A DNA stretch of 50,208 nt from Deltaproteobacteria bacterium (GTDB lineage Bacteria > Desulfobacterota > DSM-4660 > Desulfatiglandales > HGW-15): contig JAFDEF010000018.1 in assembly GCA_019310485.1 (NCBI GenBank), forward strand, positions 1 through 50,208. Direction: 5' to 3'. Under the pieces are notes generated by a model. That model did not search any database, was not told where the DNA came from, and was given only the letters and a program-made list of their open reading frames with translations. Within the stretch, counting starts at the first letter, position 1. Each line of letters begins with the position of its first letter. Shown here in pieces: positions 37,062 to 45,872 of this stretch. The translations under genes and the position numbers were made by a program.

Positions 37062-38267
37062 ATGATGTCTCACAAACTGCTTTCGGTTCGTCAGGTTTTT
37101 CTCCTCCTTTCAGCTATCCTTTTTGTATTGGTTCCACCTTCATCGCTTGGCGCCGAGAATGCTGCACGATCTGCCACCTTCGGTTTTCAAAAAAAAGAAA
37201 TTCTTCAGGGTATTGATGCCCTGTACGACCTCGAATTTGACAAGGCCCAGTCAGTTTTTTCCACTCTGGTTTCCGAGAATCCTGAAAATCCGGCCGGCTA
37301 CTTTTACTTGGCCATGGTCACGTGGTCTCGACTCGCAAATGGATTCTGGGGGCCGGAGGTTGTAAATGATTTTGCCAAACGCATAGACCGGGCCATTGCC
37401 GTAGCCAGAAAAAGCATTCAAAAAAACAATGAGGACAGCCTCTCTTTTTTTTATCTGGGTGGTGCCCTCGGCTTTAAAGGGCGATTTGAATTGATGCGCC
37501 ACAAATGGCTGACTTCGTATAATCTGGCCTACCATGCAATAAGTGCTCTCGATACTTGCCTCAAGCTTGATCCGAACAACAGGGACGCCCTGTTCGGGCT
37601 GGGCGTTTTCGACTACTACACGGCTCGCTTGTCTGGAGTTCTGAAATTTCTGACCTACCTTTTCTTGCACAAGGGAAACAAGGAAGAGGGCCTGCGGAAA
37701 CTGCACATTGCGGCCGAGCAGGCGGTATATTCAAGAATAGAGGCCAAAAGCATGCTTATTCACATCTACCTTTTTCTTGAAGATCAATGTGAAAAGGCAC
37801 TCCCTCTGACGCAGGAGCTTGCTGCTAGGTTTCAAAAAAATCCCCGCTACAAGTATTTTGAAGGTATTGTCTATGCCAGAGAGGGGCGGGAAAGCGAATT
37901 CGAGGCAGTAGTGGATTTCCTGAAAAGACGCTCTGTCGCCCAGAGAAGCAAGTCGAGGTCTCTCTTATGGAAAGATGAAGCCCTCTATCTTGAAGCCAGT
38001 TATTACCTTTTGAGGGGCAAATACGCGGATGCAATAAGAACGTTGGACAGGATTCTTTCTTATCCTGACCCGGTTTCAAATCCGGCCATGATTGCTTGGC
38101 CTCTTCTTAAGAAGGGAATGAGCTATGATCTCCTTGGTAATCGAGAAAAAGCTGTGGAGTATTATTCTCTTGTCAAAAAGATGAGAAATGGAGCCGGTGC
38201 TCAATTCCTGGCTGAAAAATATCTCAAAAAACCTGTCAGCAAAGGAGACCTCTTTTTGGGGTATTGA
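37062..38267 (+). CDS. Secreted tetratricopeptide-repeat protein of a TRAP operon
   Basis: The 401-aa protein has a signal peptide (hydrophobic VFLLLSAILFVLV, probable cleavage after SSLGA). The rest is alpha-helical with TPR-like units, for example ALYDLEFDKAQSVFSTLVSE at the start of the mature part and YYLLRGKYADAIRTLDRILS near the end. It should sit in the periplasm. It is 4 nt upstream of the TatT lipoprotein gene and 850 nt before the binding protein, so it is probably an accessory of the TRAP transporter. Its partner is unknown. Confidence 0.75.
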   Translation: MMSHKLLSVRQVFLLLSAILFVLVPPSSLGAENAARSATFGFQKKEILQGIDALYDLEFDKAQSVFSTLVSENPENPAGYFYLAMVTWSRLANGFWGPEVVNDFAKRIDRAIAVARKSIQKNNEDSLSFFYLGGALGFKGRFELMRHKWLTSYNLAYHAISALDTCLKLDPNNRDALFGLGVFDYYTARLSGVLKFLTYLFLHKGNKEEGLRKLHIAAEQAVYSRIEAKSMLIHIYLFLEDQCEKALPLTQELAARFQKNPRYKYFEGIVYAREGRESEFEAVVDFLKRRSVAQRSKSRSLLWKDEALYLEASYYLLRGKYADAIRTLDRILSYPDPVSNPAMIAWPLLKKGMSYDLLGNREKAVEYYSLVKKMRNGAGAQFLAEKYLKKPVSKGDLFLGY

Positions 38268-38271
38268 AACT

Positions 38272-39144
38272 ATGAGGGAAAAGTTCTTGCCTCTATACAT
38301 TTCTCTTTTTCTATTGTTTTTCCCCCTTATTTCTTGCACGAAGCTTGCTTTGCGCCTTGCGCCCCCTCTTTTTTCTAATTTCGCTTCCTCCATATTCGAA
38401 GAGTGTGACGTAGAGCTGGCAAGAAAAGCTATCCCTGCCAACTTGAAACTTATGGAAGGTCTTCTAAAAAATGACCCCAACAACAAGAATATTCTATCAG
38501 CATTGTCCCTGGGTTATGCAGGATACAGCCTCCTATTCGTGGAAGCAGAGAACCCACGCCGCGCATCGGATTTCTATTTGCGGTCTATAAATTACGGGAT
38601 CAAGGCGCTGGGGCGTTCAGGTGCGGTGCTATGGAACCTTGCTACCCCCGCACATACTCTTAAAGGGGTGTTGAGCGGACTGCACGCAGAGGACTTCCAG
38701 GCTCTAATGTGGACAACGCTGGCGCTTAATGCGTGGATAAACGTGAACCTGGAAAAACCCGAGGCTCTCGCTCGCCTGGGCCTCTCACAAGCATGCGTTT
38801 CCAGGGTGCTTGAGATGAATCCTTCTTTTCTCCACGGCCTCCCTCATATACTTGCCGGTGTAAATCTGGCTGCTTTGCCTCCGATGTTTGGGGGGAATCC
38901 AGAAAAAGCGAAGGCTCATTTTGAAGAAGCCCTAAAGATAAGCCATAGAAAGTTTTTTCTCGCTCATTACTATTACGCAAGGTATTATGCCGTCAGAGTT
39001 CAGGACAAAAAGCTCTTTTTAAAACTTATTAGAGAATGTGCGGCCGGCAACAGCCAGCAACTCAAGGATGTGTGCCTCATAAATTCGGTTTGCCAGGCTA
39101 GGACAAAACGACTTCATAATCGCATTGATGAACTCTTTTTCTAG
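38272..39144 (+). CDS. TRAP transporter-associated TPR lipoprotein (TatT family)
   Basis: The 290-aa protein begins with a lipoprotein signal (FLLFFPLISC, lipobox Cys near residue 22). The mature part is helical and carries the TatT-type features (SALSLGYAGYSLLFVE, LNAWINVNLEKPEALARLG, PPMFGGNPEKAKAHFEEAL). The TatT homologue of Treponema pallidum forms a trimer that pairs with the TRAP binding protein. I chose the ATG at 38272 after the TPR stop because it begins the lipid signal. The frame upstream of it overlaps the TPR gene. The stop lies 13 nt before the binding protein start. Confidence 0.8.
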   Translation: MREKFLPLYISLFLLFFPLISCTKLALRLAPPLFSNFASSIFEECDVELARKAIPANLKLMEGLLKNDPNNKNILSALSLGYAGYSLLFVEAENPRRASDFYLRSINYGIKALGRSGAVLWNLATPAHTLKGVLSGLHAEDFQALMWTTLALNAWINVNLEKPEALARLGLSQACVSRVLEMNPSFLHGLPHILAGVNLAALPPMFGGNPEKAKAHFEEALKISHRKFFLAHYYYARYYAVRVQDKKLFLKLIRECAAGNSQQLKDVCLINSVCQARTKRLHNRIDELFF

Positions 39145-39157
39145 AAAGGGGATTGCT

Positions 39158-40195
39158 TTGTCAAAAAAGGATGCTCTCAATTCAGCCGCAGTTATTTTCT
39201 TTGCGCTTTCACTGTGCACTGCCCTGATCTTTGCATGTCACAGTTCAGCCCAGGCCCGGTTCATAATAAAATTTGCCACTGTTGCGCCTGAAGGTTCCAC
39301 GTGGATGAAGCACATGCGGGAGCTGCAAAAAAAGTTGAAAGTTGAAAGTAAAGGCCAGATAGGGTTCCGGATCTACCCTGGCGGCGTGGCCGGCGATGAG
39401 CTTGACGTATTGAGGAAGATAAGGATCAGGCAAATTCATTGCGCAGCTTTTACGGGCGTTGGTCTTGGCCAGATTCTTCCTATGGCCAGAGTGATGGACT
39501 TGCCTTTTCTTTTCCGCAACTACAAGGAAGTGGACCTCGTGAGAAGAAAGCTTGAGCCCTTTTTTGAAACTCACTTCAAGGAAAAAGGGTTCGACCTCCT
39601 TGCACTGGCTGAAGTGGGCGATGTCCACATCTTTTCTAAAAAACCTGTTCGCCGCGTAAGCGATCTATCCAAGCTAAGGGTCTGGATTTGGTCTGGAGAC
39701 CCAATAGCAAAAGAAACTTTTTCTTCTATGGGAGTAAGTCCGGTTCCCCTTGCCATTACCGATGTAAACACTGCACTGAGTACCGGCATGATAGATACCG
39801 TTTACGTGCCTCCACTTGGCGCACTGACACTTCAGTGGTACCCGTACCTCAAGTTCATGATGTCCCTGCCCCTGGCTTACAGTACTGGGGCAGTGCTCAT
39901 TTCGCGGAGTTTTTCCTCGCGAATGACGACAGATCTATTCAACCTGCTTAAGAAAGACTTTCACCAGACAATGGCTGAATTGACCGAAGATCTCAGAGCA
40001 CAGAACAAGGAAACTATCCATCTTTTGGAACAAAAGGGTCTTAAGGTGCTGCCAATGCCTGCAGGTCCCGACCTGCGGGATTTTTACACGGTTCGTGACA
40101 AGGTTGCAAAAGCGCTCTCAGGGAAAGTTTATCCTGCAGAGCTCCTGGAACGCGTGAACTTGATTCTGAACAGTGAACGCCGAGAAAAGCCCTGA
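39158..40195 (+). CDS. dctP: TRAP transporter substrate-binding protein (DctP family)
   Basis: The periplasmic binding protein of about 345 aa has a signal sequence (FFALSLCTALIFACHSSAQA). FATVAPEGSTWMKHMRELQ and the segment KLRVWIWSGDPIAKETFSSMG with the family's conserved substrate arginine region match DctP. I propose TTG at 39158, because AAAGGGG lies 8 nt upstream and it follows the TatT stop. An ATG at 39128 inside the TatT gene has no signal. The ligand is likely a carboxylate but is not known. Confidence 0.88.
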   Translation: MSKKDALNSAAVIFFALSLCTALIFACHSSAQARFIIKFATVAPEGSTWMKHMRELQKKLKVESKGQIGFRIYPGGVAGDELDVLRKIRIRQIHCAAFTGVGLGQILPMARVMDLPFLFRNYKEVDLVRRKLEPFFETHFKEKGFDLLALAEVGDVHIFSKKPVRRVSDLSKLRVWIWSGDPIAKETFSSMGVSPVPLAITDVNTALSTGMIDTVYVPPLGALTLQWYPYLKFMMSLPLAYSTGAVLISRSFSSRMTTDLFNLLKKDFHQTMAELTEDLRAQNKETIHLLEQKGLKVLPMPAGPDLRDFYTVRDKVAKALSGKVYPAELLERVNLILNSERREKP

Positions 40196-40239
40196 CATTT
40201 CTCTAATTCCCTGCAGCATTGTTGATAAGGAAGCTGCCA

Positions 40240-40767
40240 ATGAAGGCGCTGGCTAAAGTAGATAGATTTCTTGCAAAAATGGAAGGGTGGCTTACTATTA
40301 CATTTCTTGGTTTGATGGTGTGCTTGAGTTTTGTTCACGTTACCCTTAGGGCGCTTTATGTTCACGGCAACATGCATTGGGCAAATATCCTTGCTGCCCG
40401 AATTGATTGGGCGGGGCCGATGGCAAGGCTTTTAGTTCTTTGGGTCACCTTCCTGGGAGCCTCGCTTGTTACCAGGGAAAACAAACACATTAAAATTGAC
40501 CTCATGTCCGACCTTCTTCCTGATAGGATCCTGCCTATTCGGGAATTGGCAATCTCTACCGCATGCGTCTTTATAACCGCGCTCATGGCAAAAGCATCTT
40601 TTTCTTACCTGTCAACCGAAATGCAATTTCAAGACACCCTGTTCCTGGGGCTGCCTTCGTGGATTGGCCAACTAATCCTTCCAGCCGGCTTTTGTCTTTT
40701 GCTCTTCCACTTCCTGGTTAGAGGACTCGGGCAGATTATCTTTATTTTAAAGGGGGATCTGCCATGA
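40240..40767 (+). CDS. dctQ: TRAP transporter small permease (DctQ family)
   Basis: The 175-aa protein has four hydrophobic segments typical of DctQ, with the segment FLGASLVTRENKHIKIDLM matching the family motif. The ATG at 40240 follows AAGGA. It overlaps the large permease start by 4 nt. Confidence 0.88.
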   Translation: MKALAKVDRFLAKMEGWLTITFLGLMVCLSFVHVTLRALYVHGNMHWANILAARIDWAGPMARLLVLWVTFLGASLVTRENKHIKIDLMSDLLPDRILPIRELAISTACVFITALMAKASFSYLSTEMQFQDTLFLGLPSWIGQLILPAGFCLLLFHFLVRGLGQIIFILKGDLP

Positions 40768-42035
40768 TCATGGCCATCGCCATTTTGATCATTGTCCTTG
40801 TTATTTTCGGCCTTCCCGTTTTTGCTGCAATCCTGGCCGCTGCCATGCTGGGGCTTTATCACAGCCATATTGAGTTCTCAGCCATAGCCATAGAGATCTT
40901 GAGACTCTCTAATGCCCCTGTTTTGCTTGCTATTCCGCTTTTCACGTTTGCGGGCTACCTTCTAAGCGAAGGAAACACATCTGCACGACTTGTTAGATTC
41001 TCCAGGAGTCTTCTTGGATGGCTTCCAGGTGGCCTGGGAGTTGTGGCCCTTGTCTCCTGCGCTTTCTTTACCGCAATTACCGGGGCTACGGGGGTGACCA
41101 TTATTGCGCTTGGTGGTTTGCTGTTTCCGGCCTTGATATCTGAAAATTATAGCGAAGATTTTTCTCTGGGCCTGATAACTACATCCGGAAGTCTGGGTCT
41201 CCATTTCCCTCCAAGTCTTCCATTGATTCTTTATGGGTTTGTTTCAGGCGCCAGCATTGAGAGGCTCTTTATGGCGGGTGTTTTTCCGGGTAGCCTGATG
41301 GTTGGAGTGCTCTGCCTTTTTTCCGTGTTCATGGGAAAGAAATGGAAGCTCGAAGCGCCCCCTTTCTCTTCTGCTGAATTTTTTCAGTCGCTAAAGGGTG
41401 CAGCTTGGGAACTACCCATTCCATTTCTTATTATCCTTGGAATCTACACCGGATTTTTTACTGCCACCGAGGCAGCCGCCATGACAGCAGTGTATGTTGT
41501 TTTCATCAAGGTGGTTGTATACAAAGAATTAAGCTTGCTTGGTGACATTCCGCGTGTAATGAAGGATAGCATGAAAATGGTGGGAAGCATCCTGATCATC
41601 CTGGGAGCAGCCCTGGGTTTTACAAACTATCTTGTAGATGCTTTTATTCCAATGAAGGTCCTCACGTTTCTCCAGGGATTGGTTCAAAGCAAGCTCGGAT
41701 TCCTGCTTCTTTTGAACTTCTTCCTGATTCTCGTGGGGTGCGTGATGGATATATTCAGTGCTATCCTGGTGGTTGTTCCCCTGATCATGCCTCTGGCAGC
41801 CAAGTTTGGCATTAATCCTATACATCTTGGCATCATTTTTCTGGCCAACCTCGGCATCGGTTACAACACTCCACCGGTTGGCTTGAATCTCTTCATTGCC
41901 AGCTCAAGGCTGGAGCAGCCCGTAATGCACCTCTACAAAGCCACCCTCCCCTTTCTAGCCTTATTGATAATCGCCCTGCTTATAATTACGTACTGGCCGC
42001 CTTTGAGCCTTTTTCTTCCCTCCCTGCTCAGGTAA
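40764..42035 (+). CDS. dctM: TRAP transporter large permease (DctM family)
   Basis: The 423-aa membrane protein has about 12 hydrophobic segments. The family stretches FFTAITGATGVTIIALGGLL and LANLGIGYNTPPVGLNLF are present. It uses a Na+ or H+ gradient to bring the DctP ligand into the cell. GGGGG precedes the ATG, which overlaps the dctQ stop. It is the last gene of the five-gene operon TPR-tatT-dctP-dctQ-dctM. Confidence 0.92.
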   Translation: MIMAIAILIIVLVIFGLPVFAAILAAAMLGLYHSHIEFSAIAIEILRLSNAPVLLAIPLFTFAGYLLSEGNTSARLVRFSRSLLGWLPGGLGVVALVSCAFFTAITGATGVTIIALGGLLFPALISENYSEDFSLGLITTSGSLGLHFPPSLPLILYGFVSGASIERLFMAGVFPGSLMVGVLCLFSVFMGKKWKLEAPPFSSAEFFQSLKGAAWELPIPFLIILGIYTGFFTATEAAAMTAVYVVFIKVVVYKELSLLGDIPRVMKDSMKMVGSILIILGAALGFTNYLVDAFIPMKVLTFLQGLVQSKLGFLLLLNFFLILVGCVMDIFSAILVVVPLIMPLAAKFGINPIHLGIIFLANLGIGYNTPPVGLNLFIASSRLEQPVMHLYKATLPFLALLIIALLIITYWPPLSLFLPSLLR

Positions 42036-42088
42036 AAGATCTACTGTAATTTTGGTGTCGTGTTGTATGGCGAGGGTAGGCTCTTTTG

Positions 42089-42116
42089 TTGAATTTTATG
42101 AAATATGTGTTATATT
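42089..42116 (+). promoter_or_regulatory. Candidate promoter of the small FmdB gene
   Basis: TTGAAT (42089-42094) and TATATT (42111-42116) are separated by 16 nt, upstream of the FmdB gene at 42261. The leader would be about 140 nt. Confidence 0.5.
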
Positions 42117-42260
42117 AAACAACAAAAGTACCCACTCAGGTGGGTAGGCTGAAGGGAAAAATTAACATTTTTCAGAGGACTTGAAACTTTTTTAAAGATC
42201 CTATCTCTATAGATAAGATTCGTCAATATTATTGCTGCTATTAGCGGAGGATTTCAAAGC

Positions 42261-42467
42261 ATGCCCATATACGAATTCAGGTGCAACAAATGCGGAAATA
42301 TTTTTGAAGAACTGGTATTTTCCTCTGACAAGGATGAAAGTTTCTCCTGCCCCGAGTGCGGGGACAGTGATGTTTGCCGGGTCCTGTCTTCATTTTCTTC
42401 CGGTTCGTCGTCATCGGGAAGCAGTTTAGGTGCGTCGAGTTGTGCTCCCTCTGGTGGCTTTTCGTGA
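42261..42467 (+). CDS. Small FmdB-type zinc-ribbon protein (68 aa)
   Basis: It begins [12 protein letters not shown], with cysteine pairs at 8-11 and 31-34 (CPEC) expected to bind zinc, then a serine/glycine-rich tail with a further Cys ([10 protein letters not shown]). This is the short form of the FmdB family, different from the two 113-aa paralogues near 16 and 22 kb. AGCGGAGG lies upstream. It is between the TRAP operon and a 28-aa membrane peptide. Role unknown. Confidence 0.85.
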   Translation: MPIYEFRCNKCGNIFEELVFSSDKDESFSCPECGDSDVCRVLSSFSSGSSSSGSSLGASSCAPSGGFS

Positions 42468-42503
42468 GCTTAGAGCTCTTGCAGCCGGGGGCTGCTTCAG
42501 TAA

Positions 42504-42587
42504 TTACAACTTCTTCTAAACCAACAAGGATCTCCAGCGGCGAGCAACCACCTTCAGGTGATCTGAGCCGAAGAAGGGGGTTGTAAC
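42504..42587. repeat. Inverted repeat downstream of the FmdB gene
   Basis: ttacaacttcttc (42504-42516) and gaagaagggggttgtaa (42570-42587) pair with a few unpaired bases. The loop of about 53 nt contains further short stems. It could be the 3' processing or termination structure of the FmdB message. No T run is seen directly after it apart from cttt. Confidence 0.45.
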
Positions 42588-42627
42588 TTTAACTCAAGGC
42601 AGCCGGCATTGTGAAAGGCTAAAGAAA

Positions 42628-42714
42628 ATGGGAATTTTGTGGCTTGTTTTAATAATTGTATTGTGGGTGTTACTCCAGGCTTATATTCTTCCAAAATTGG
42701 GTATTTCGACCTGA
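42628..42714 (+). CDS. Possible 28-aa single-helix membrane peptide
   Basis: ATG at 42628 opens MGILWLVLIIVLWVLLQAYI and continues to LPKLGIST before the stop at 42712-42714. It is one hydrophobic helix followed by a short PKLG tail, a form I have seen in small unannotated Desulfobacterota genes, though I cannot name a family. The ribosome binding site is weak. It sits 160 nt after the FmdB gene, same strand, and faces the end of the F0 operon. The gap 42468-42853 holds nothing else beyond the inverted repeat. Confidence 0.4.
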   Translation: MGILWLVLIIVLWVLLQAYILPKLGIST

Positions 42715-42853
42715 ATGAAAGAAAGCTGCCAGGTGGGCAAAATGGACAAAACGGATAAAAAATATCTATAGATGTTGACCTATTAGGGGCTTTACCTCAA
42801 GTACTAGGTAAATACAGGACACCTTTCAGATTCCTCCAAGAAGGGAAGGGACA

Positions 42854-43462
42854 TTATTTGCTTGCGTTTCCAGCGACATGGCTTTTTGATTCTTTTAGCT
42901 CTGTTACAAATTGATTTACCAACCTTTCATTGTCTTCCACTGTTATGCCTTTTTTGAGTCTTTGCTCAAGAAGCGAAATTGCCGTATCTATTAGCTCCTC
43001 TTTCAGTTCTTTCCTGGCTTTCGCGAGCTTATAAGCGGCCTCTGCTTCAGCCCTTTCCAGCATGTGCTCTGCCTCAAGCTTTGCCTGTTCGATTATTTCC
43101 TGTTTCCCCCTTTCAGCAGCGTCTATAAGGACTGCCCTTATCTCCTGGATGCGCTTTTCAATCTCTTTCAGCTTCTCGGCTTCAGAACTCATTTTCGCCC
43201 TGGCGCCCTGTAGTTCACTCTCTGCCGAGCGGAGATTTTCTTCGATCTTGCGCGCCTGATTCCTAAGAAAATCCACCAAAGGCTTTCTTCCAAATTTCAA
43301 GAAGATAAACACCAGAATCCCGAAATTCACGAAGAGCATTACAGTGTCCCAAATCTTACGGGCCGGGCTCACCTTCACAGCGGCGTAAGCTTCTGCACCC
43401 ATGAAAACAAGAACACCCGCAATGCACAGGACTAAAAGCAGCTTCACCACTCCCTTACTCAA
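42854..43462 (-). CDS. atpF: ATP synthase F0 subunit b
   Basis: The 202-aa protein has a hydrophobic N-terminal segment that looks like a signal peptide (to about residue 28), then the membrane anchor (VNFGILVFIFLKFGRKPLVDFL), then a long charged coiled coil to the end. As the peripheral stalk it links the a subunit to F1. It is the last gene of the F0 run, 2 nt after the b' gene. Unusually, no delta or alpha gene follows: the next genes are on the other strand. Confidence 0.9.
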   Translation of the reverse strand: MSKGVVKLLLVLCIAGVLVFMGAEAYAAVKVSPARKIWDTVMLFVNFGILVFIFLKFGRKPLVDFLRNQARKIEENLRSAESELQGARAKMSSEAEKLKEIEKRIQEIRAVLIDAAERGKQEIIEQAKLEAEHMLERAEAEAAYKLAKARKELKEELIDTAISLLEQRLKKGITVEDNERLVNQFVTELKESKSHVAGNASK

Positions 43463-43464
43463 CT

Positions 43465-43890
43465 TTATATCCTCCTGCCAATCACTTTCTCAGCCAGTTC
43501 ACCCACAAGTGCTTCCGCCTCACCCCGCAGGGTCGGCCGAACTTTCTCAATCTCCGCCTTCATACTGCCATCAACCTTCTCTCTTTCTGAAAGCATCTTT
43601 TTTTCTGCTTCACGGATGAAGTTCCCGGCCTCGGCAAGCGCCTCCTGTCTCAAACGCGCCCTCTCTTTTTCCGCTTCTCTGCGCGCCTGCATTTCCTTTT
43701 CCAGGTATTCATTGGCAAGTCGCTCAGACTCCTCTTCAATGTTTACCGCTTCCTTCTGGACATTCTCAATATGCCCTTCTCTTTCCTGGATAAGTTTGAA
43801 GATGGGCTGAATCATGATTCGATTGAGAATAAAGGCCAAAATCAAGAATTGAACGACCTGGACAATCAGAGTTGCATTGATGCTAATCAT
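43465..43890 (-). CDS. atpF': ATP synthase F0 subunit b'
   Basis: The 141-aa protein has one N-terminal membrane segment (LIVQVVQFLILAFILNRIMI) followed by a charged coiled coil rich in Glu, Lys and Arg. It matches the second stalk subunit, b', found beside b in cyanobacteria, Alphaproteobacteria and Desulfobacterota. It lies between atpE and atpF, and with b would give a heterodimeric stalk. Confidence 0.88.
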   Translation of the reverse strand: MISINATLIVQVVQFLILAFILNRIMIQPIFKLIQEREGHIENVQKEAVNIEEESERLANEYLEKEMQARREAEKERARLRQEALAEAGNFIREAEKKMLSEREKVDGSMKAEIEKVRPTLRGEAEALVGELAEKVIGRRI

Positions 43891-43912
43891 TGCGTGTGCT
43901 CGCCTCAGTGTT

Positions 43913-44182
<270 letters not shown>

Positions 44183-44197
44183 TTATTCATTCATTTA

Positions 44198-45169
44198 TCA
44201 AAACACAATAACCAATAGTAATGCTACAATTAATGCGTAGATCGATGTCGACTCTGTAACAGCCATACCAACCAGCATAGTTCTTGTCAGAATTCCCGTT
44301 GCCTCAGGTCTCCTCGCAACCCATTTGCACGCATAAGCAGCCACAACGCCAAGTCCTACACCAGGACCAATCCCTCCAAAACCGGAAGAAAGGCCAGCCC
44401 CAAGAAGCCGGAAAGAGTCTGAAAGAGAGGTGCTTTTCTCAAGCCCAGTAAAAACAAGCAGAAGACTAATCAGGAACCCATAAATTGCTGTGGATTGCCC
44501 AACGCTGAGGCCAATCAACATCACCCGGTTTGTCTCGGTGCCAGTTTCGGGGTTTCGAGCAACCCCTGTCACAGCCTCTCTGGAAGTCAGTCCATTGCCT
44601 ACGCCAGGTCCCCCGGCCGCAAGCCCTGTAGCGAGGCCTGCACCTAGAAGAGCTGCCCATCCCGGGTAGACAGGCATATTTGAAAAATCAAGGAAAAGAA
44701 GAAGAAATGCGATCACCATACCAAAAATAGCAGGTGTCTGGCAGACAGCGGAGCCTATGAGCATGGTAGTAAGGACCTTGTTCGCATTTTGAGGTTGTCG
44801 CACGATTCCCACGCACGCTGACCCTGCCGGAAGGCCCGCTCCAACCCCTGAACCTATGGCCGAGAGACCCATGGAGAGTCCGGCGCCAATTGCAGCCCAC
44901 GCAATGAGCACTGTTTTTGGTTGAGGGGTCGAGAAAAGCAGGAGGATCGCCACAACCAGGGCAAAAATTGCCGCTGATTCAGCTATCGCCTGGCCGACCA
45001 GCATATTTTTCAACACATCACCGGATTTTTCAGGCCTGAAGGAAAGTGCCTGGTTTGCCAGACCGGCCGCATAACCCTCACCCACCGCAGCTCCAATAGC
45101 TCCAAATCCAATAGCCAGAGCTGCCCCCAGAAACGAAGATGCGCTTATGTATGTAGCTGTATTCAGCAT
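44198..45169 (-). CDS. ATP synthase F0 subunit c, four fused hairpins with two sites lost
   Basis: The 323-aa protein repeats the c hairpin four times at about 80-residue spacing, eight helices in all. The helix 2 ion-binding residue is E64, Q144, Q225 and E306, so hairpins 2 and 3 have lost the carboxylate. The helix 1 residue matching E32 is E31, A111, N192 and L273. The GXGXG packing glycines remain in each. Linkers (STPQPKT, LDFSNMPVYPG, TGLEKSTSLSD) are short. The start has only a weak ribosome binding site and lies 4 nt after atpB, so less of it than of the single c may be made. V-type c subunits and Acetobacterium woodii c1 also pair hairpins with lost sites, but I know no bacterial four-hairpin F-type case. 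Confidence 0.9.
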   Translation of the reverse strand: MLNTATYISASSFLGAALAIGFGAIGAAVGEGYAAGLANQALSFRPEKSGDVLKNMLVGQAIAESAAIFALVVAILLLFSTPQPKTVLIAWAAIGAGLSMGLSAIGSGVGAGLPAGSACVGIVRQPQNANKVLTTMLIGSAVCQTPAIFGMVIAFLLLFLDFSNMPVYPGWAALLGAGLATGLAAGGPGVGNGLTSREAVTGVARNPETGTETNRVMLIGLSVGQSTAIYGFLISLLLVFTGLEKSTSLSDSFRLLGAGLSSGFGGIGPGVGLGVVAAYACKWVARRPEATGILTRTMLVGMAVTESTSIYALIVALLLVIVF

Positions 45170-45173
45170 GAGT

Positions 45174-45848
45174 TCACTTTACCTGCAACGAAATATAGAC
45201 AAGGGTCAACATTGTGAAAACAAAGGCCTGTATCGTGCCGACAAAAAGTCCGAAAAAGAAAACAAGCAAAGGCGGCAAGATCAGGCTATAAACCAGGTGG
45301 GAGACGACCAGGATAATAATCGCCCCTCCCATGATATTTCCAAAAAGACGAAAGGAGATGGAGATCACCTTGGCCAGTTCACCGATCAGGTTCAAGGGGG
45401 CCATGAAAATTATCGGCTCACAATATCCTTTAACATACTGCTTGATACCTTTCACCTTGATGCCCGAGTAATGAGCTATGCAAAACCCCATTATGCCGAG
45501 GGAAAGAGGAGTGTTCAGGTCCTTGGTAGGTTCAGAAAGCATGGGTATGATACCGAGCCAGTCAGATAAAAGTAGGAACATAAAAAGGCTGCAGATAAGG
45601 GGAAAATACTTCTTTACCATATCTTCTCCCAGGGCATCTTTTGTAAGATCGTAAAAAGAGCTTACCAGCAGTTCTCCTACAACCTGGAACGGATTCGGGA
45701 CAAAGGCAATCTTCCTGGTAGCGAGAAACCCAAAAGTGATCAAGATCCCCATCACTATCCAGGTCATGACGATGGTTTCTATGTTGAATACCAAATTGAA
45801 GCCCAGCAGATTCAGCGTTATTTGAGGAATATGCGATATTTCTTCCAT
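45174..45848 (-). CDS. atpB: ATP synthase F0 subunit a
   Basis: The 224-aa membrane subunit forms the ion path against the c ring. The essential arginine is R167 in SFRLFGNIMGG. E157 in LNLIGELAK lies in the preceding helix. About five hydrophobic segments are present. It is a normal length for short bacterial a subunits. It is 4 nt before the fused c gene, so the two are likely coupled. Confidence 0.92.
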   Translation of the reverse strand: MEEISHIPQITLNLLGFNLVFNIETIVMTWIVMGILITFGFLATRKIAFVPNPFQVVGELLVSSFYDLTKDALGEDMVKKYFPLICSLFMFLLLSDWLGIIPMLSEPTKDLNTPLSLGIMGFCIAHYSGIKVKGIKQYVKGYCEPIIFMAPLNLIGELAKVISISFRLFGNIMGGAIIILVVSHLVYSLILPPLLVFFFGLFVGTIQAFVFTMLTLVYISLQVK

Positions 45849-45872
45849 AATCAGGACCCTGTCTCTACCTGG

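Noticed and set aside
44690..44780. Glutamine at hairpin 2 of the fused c subunit as a sequencing error
   Set aside because: Hairpin 3 has the same change with a different codon, and both helix 1 partners are also changed, so it is a consistent pattern.
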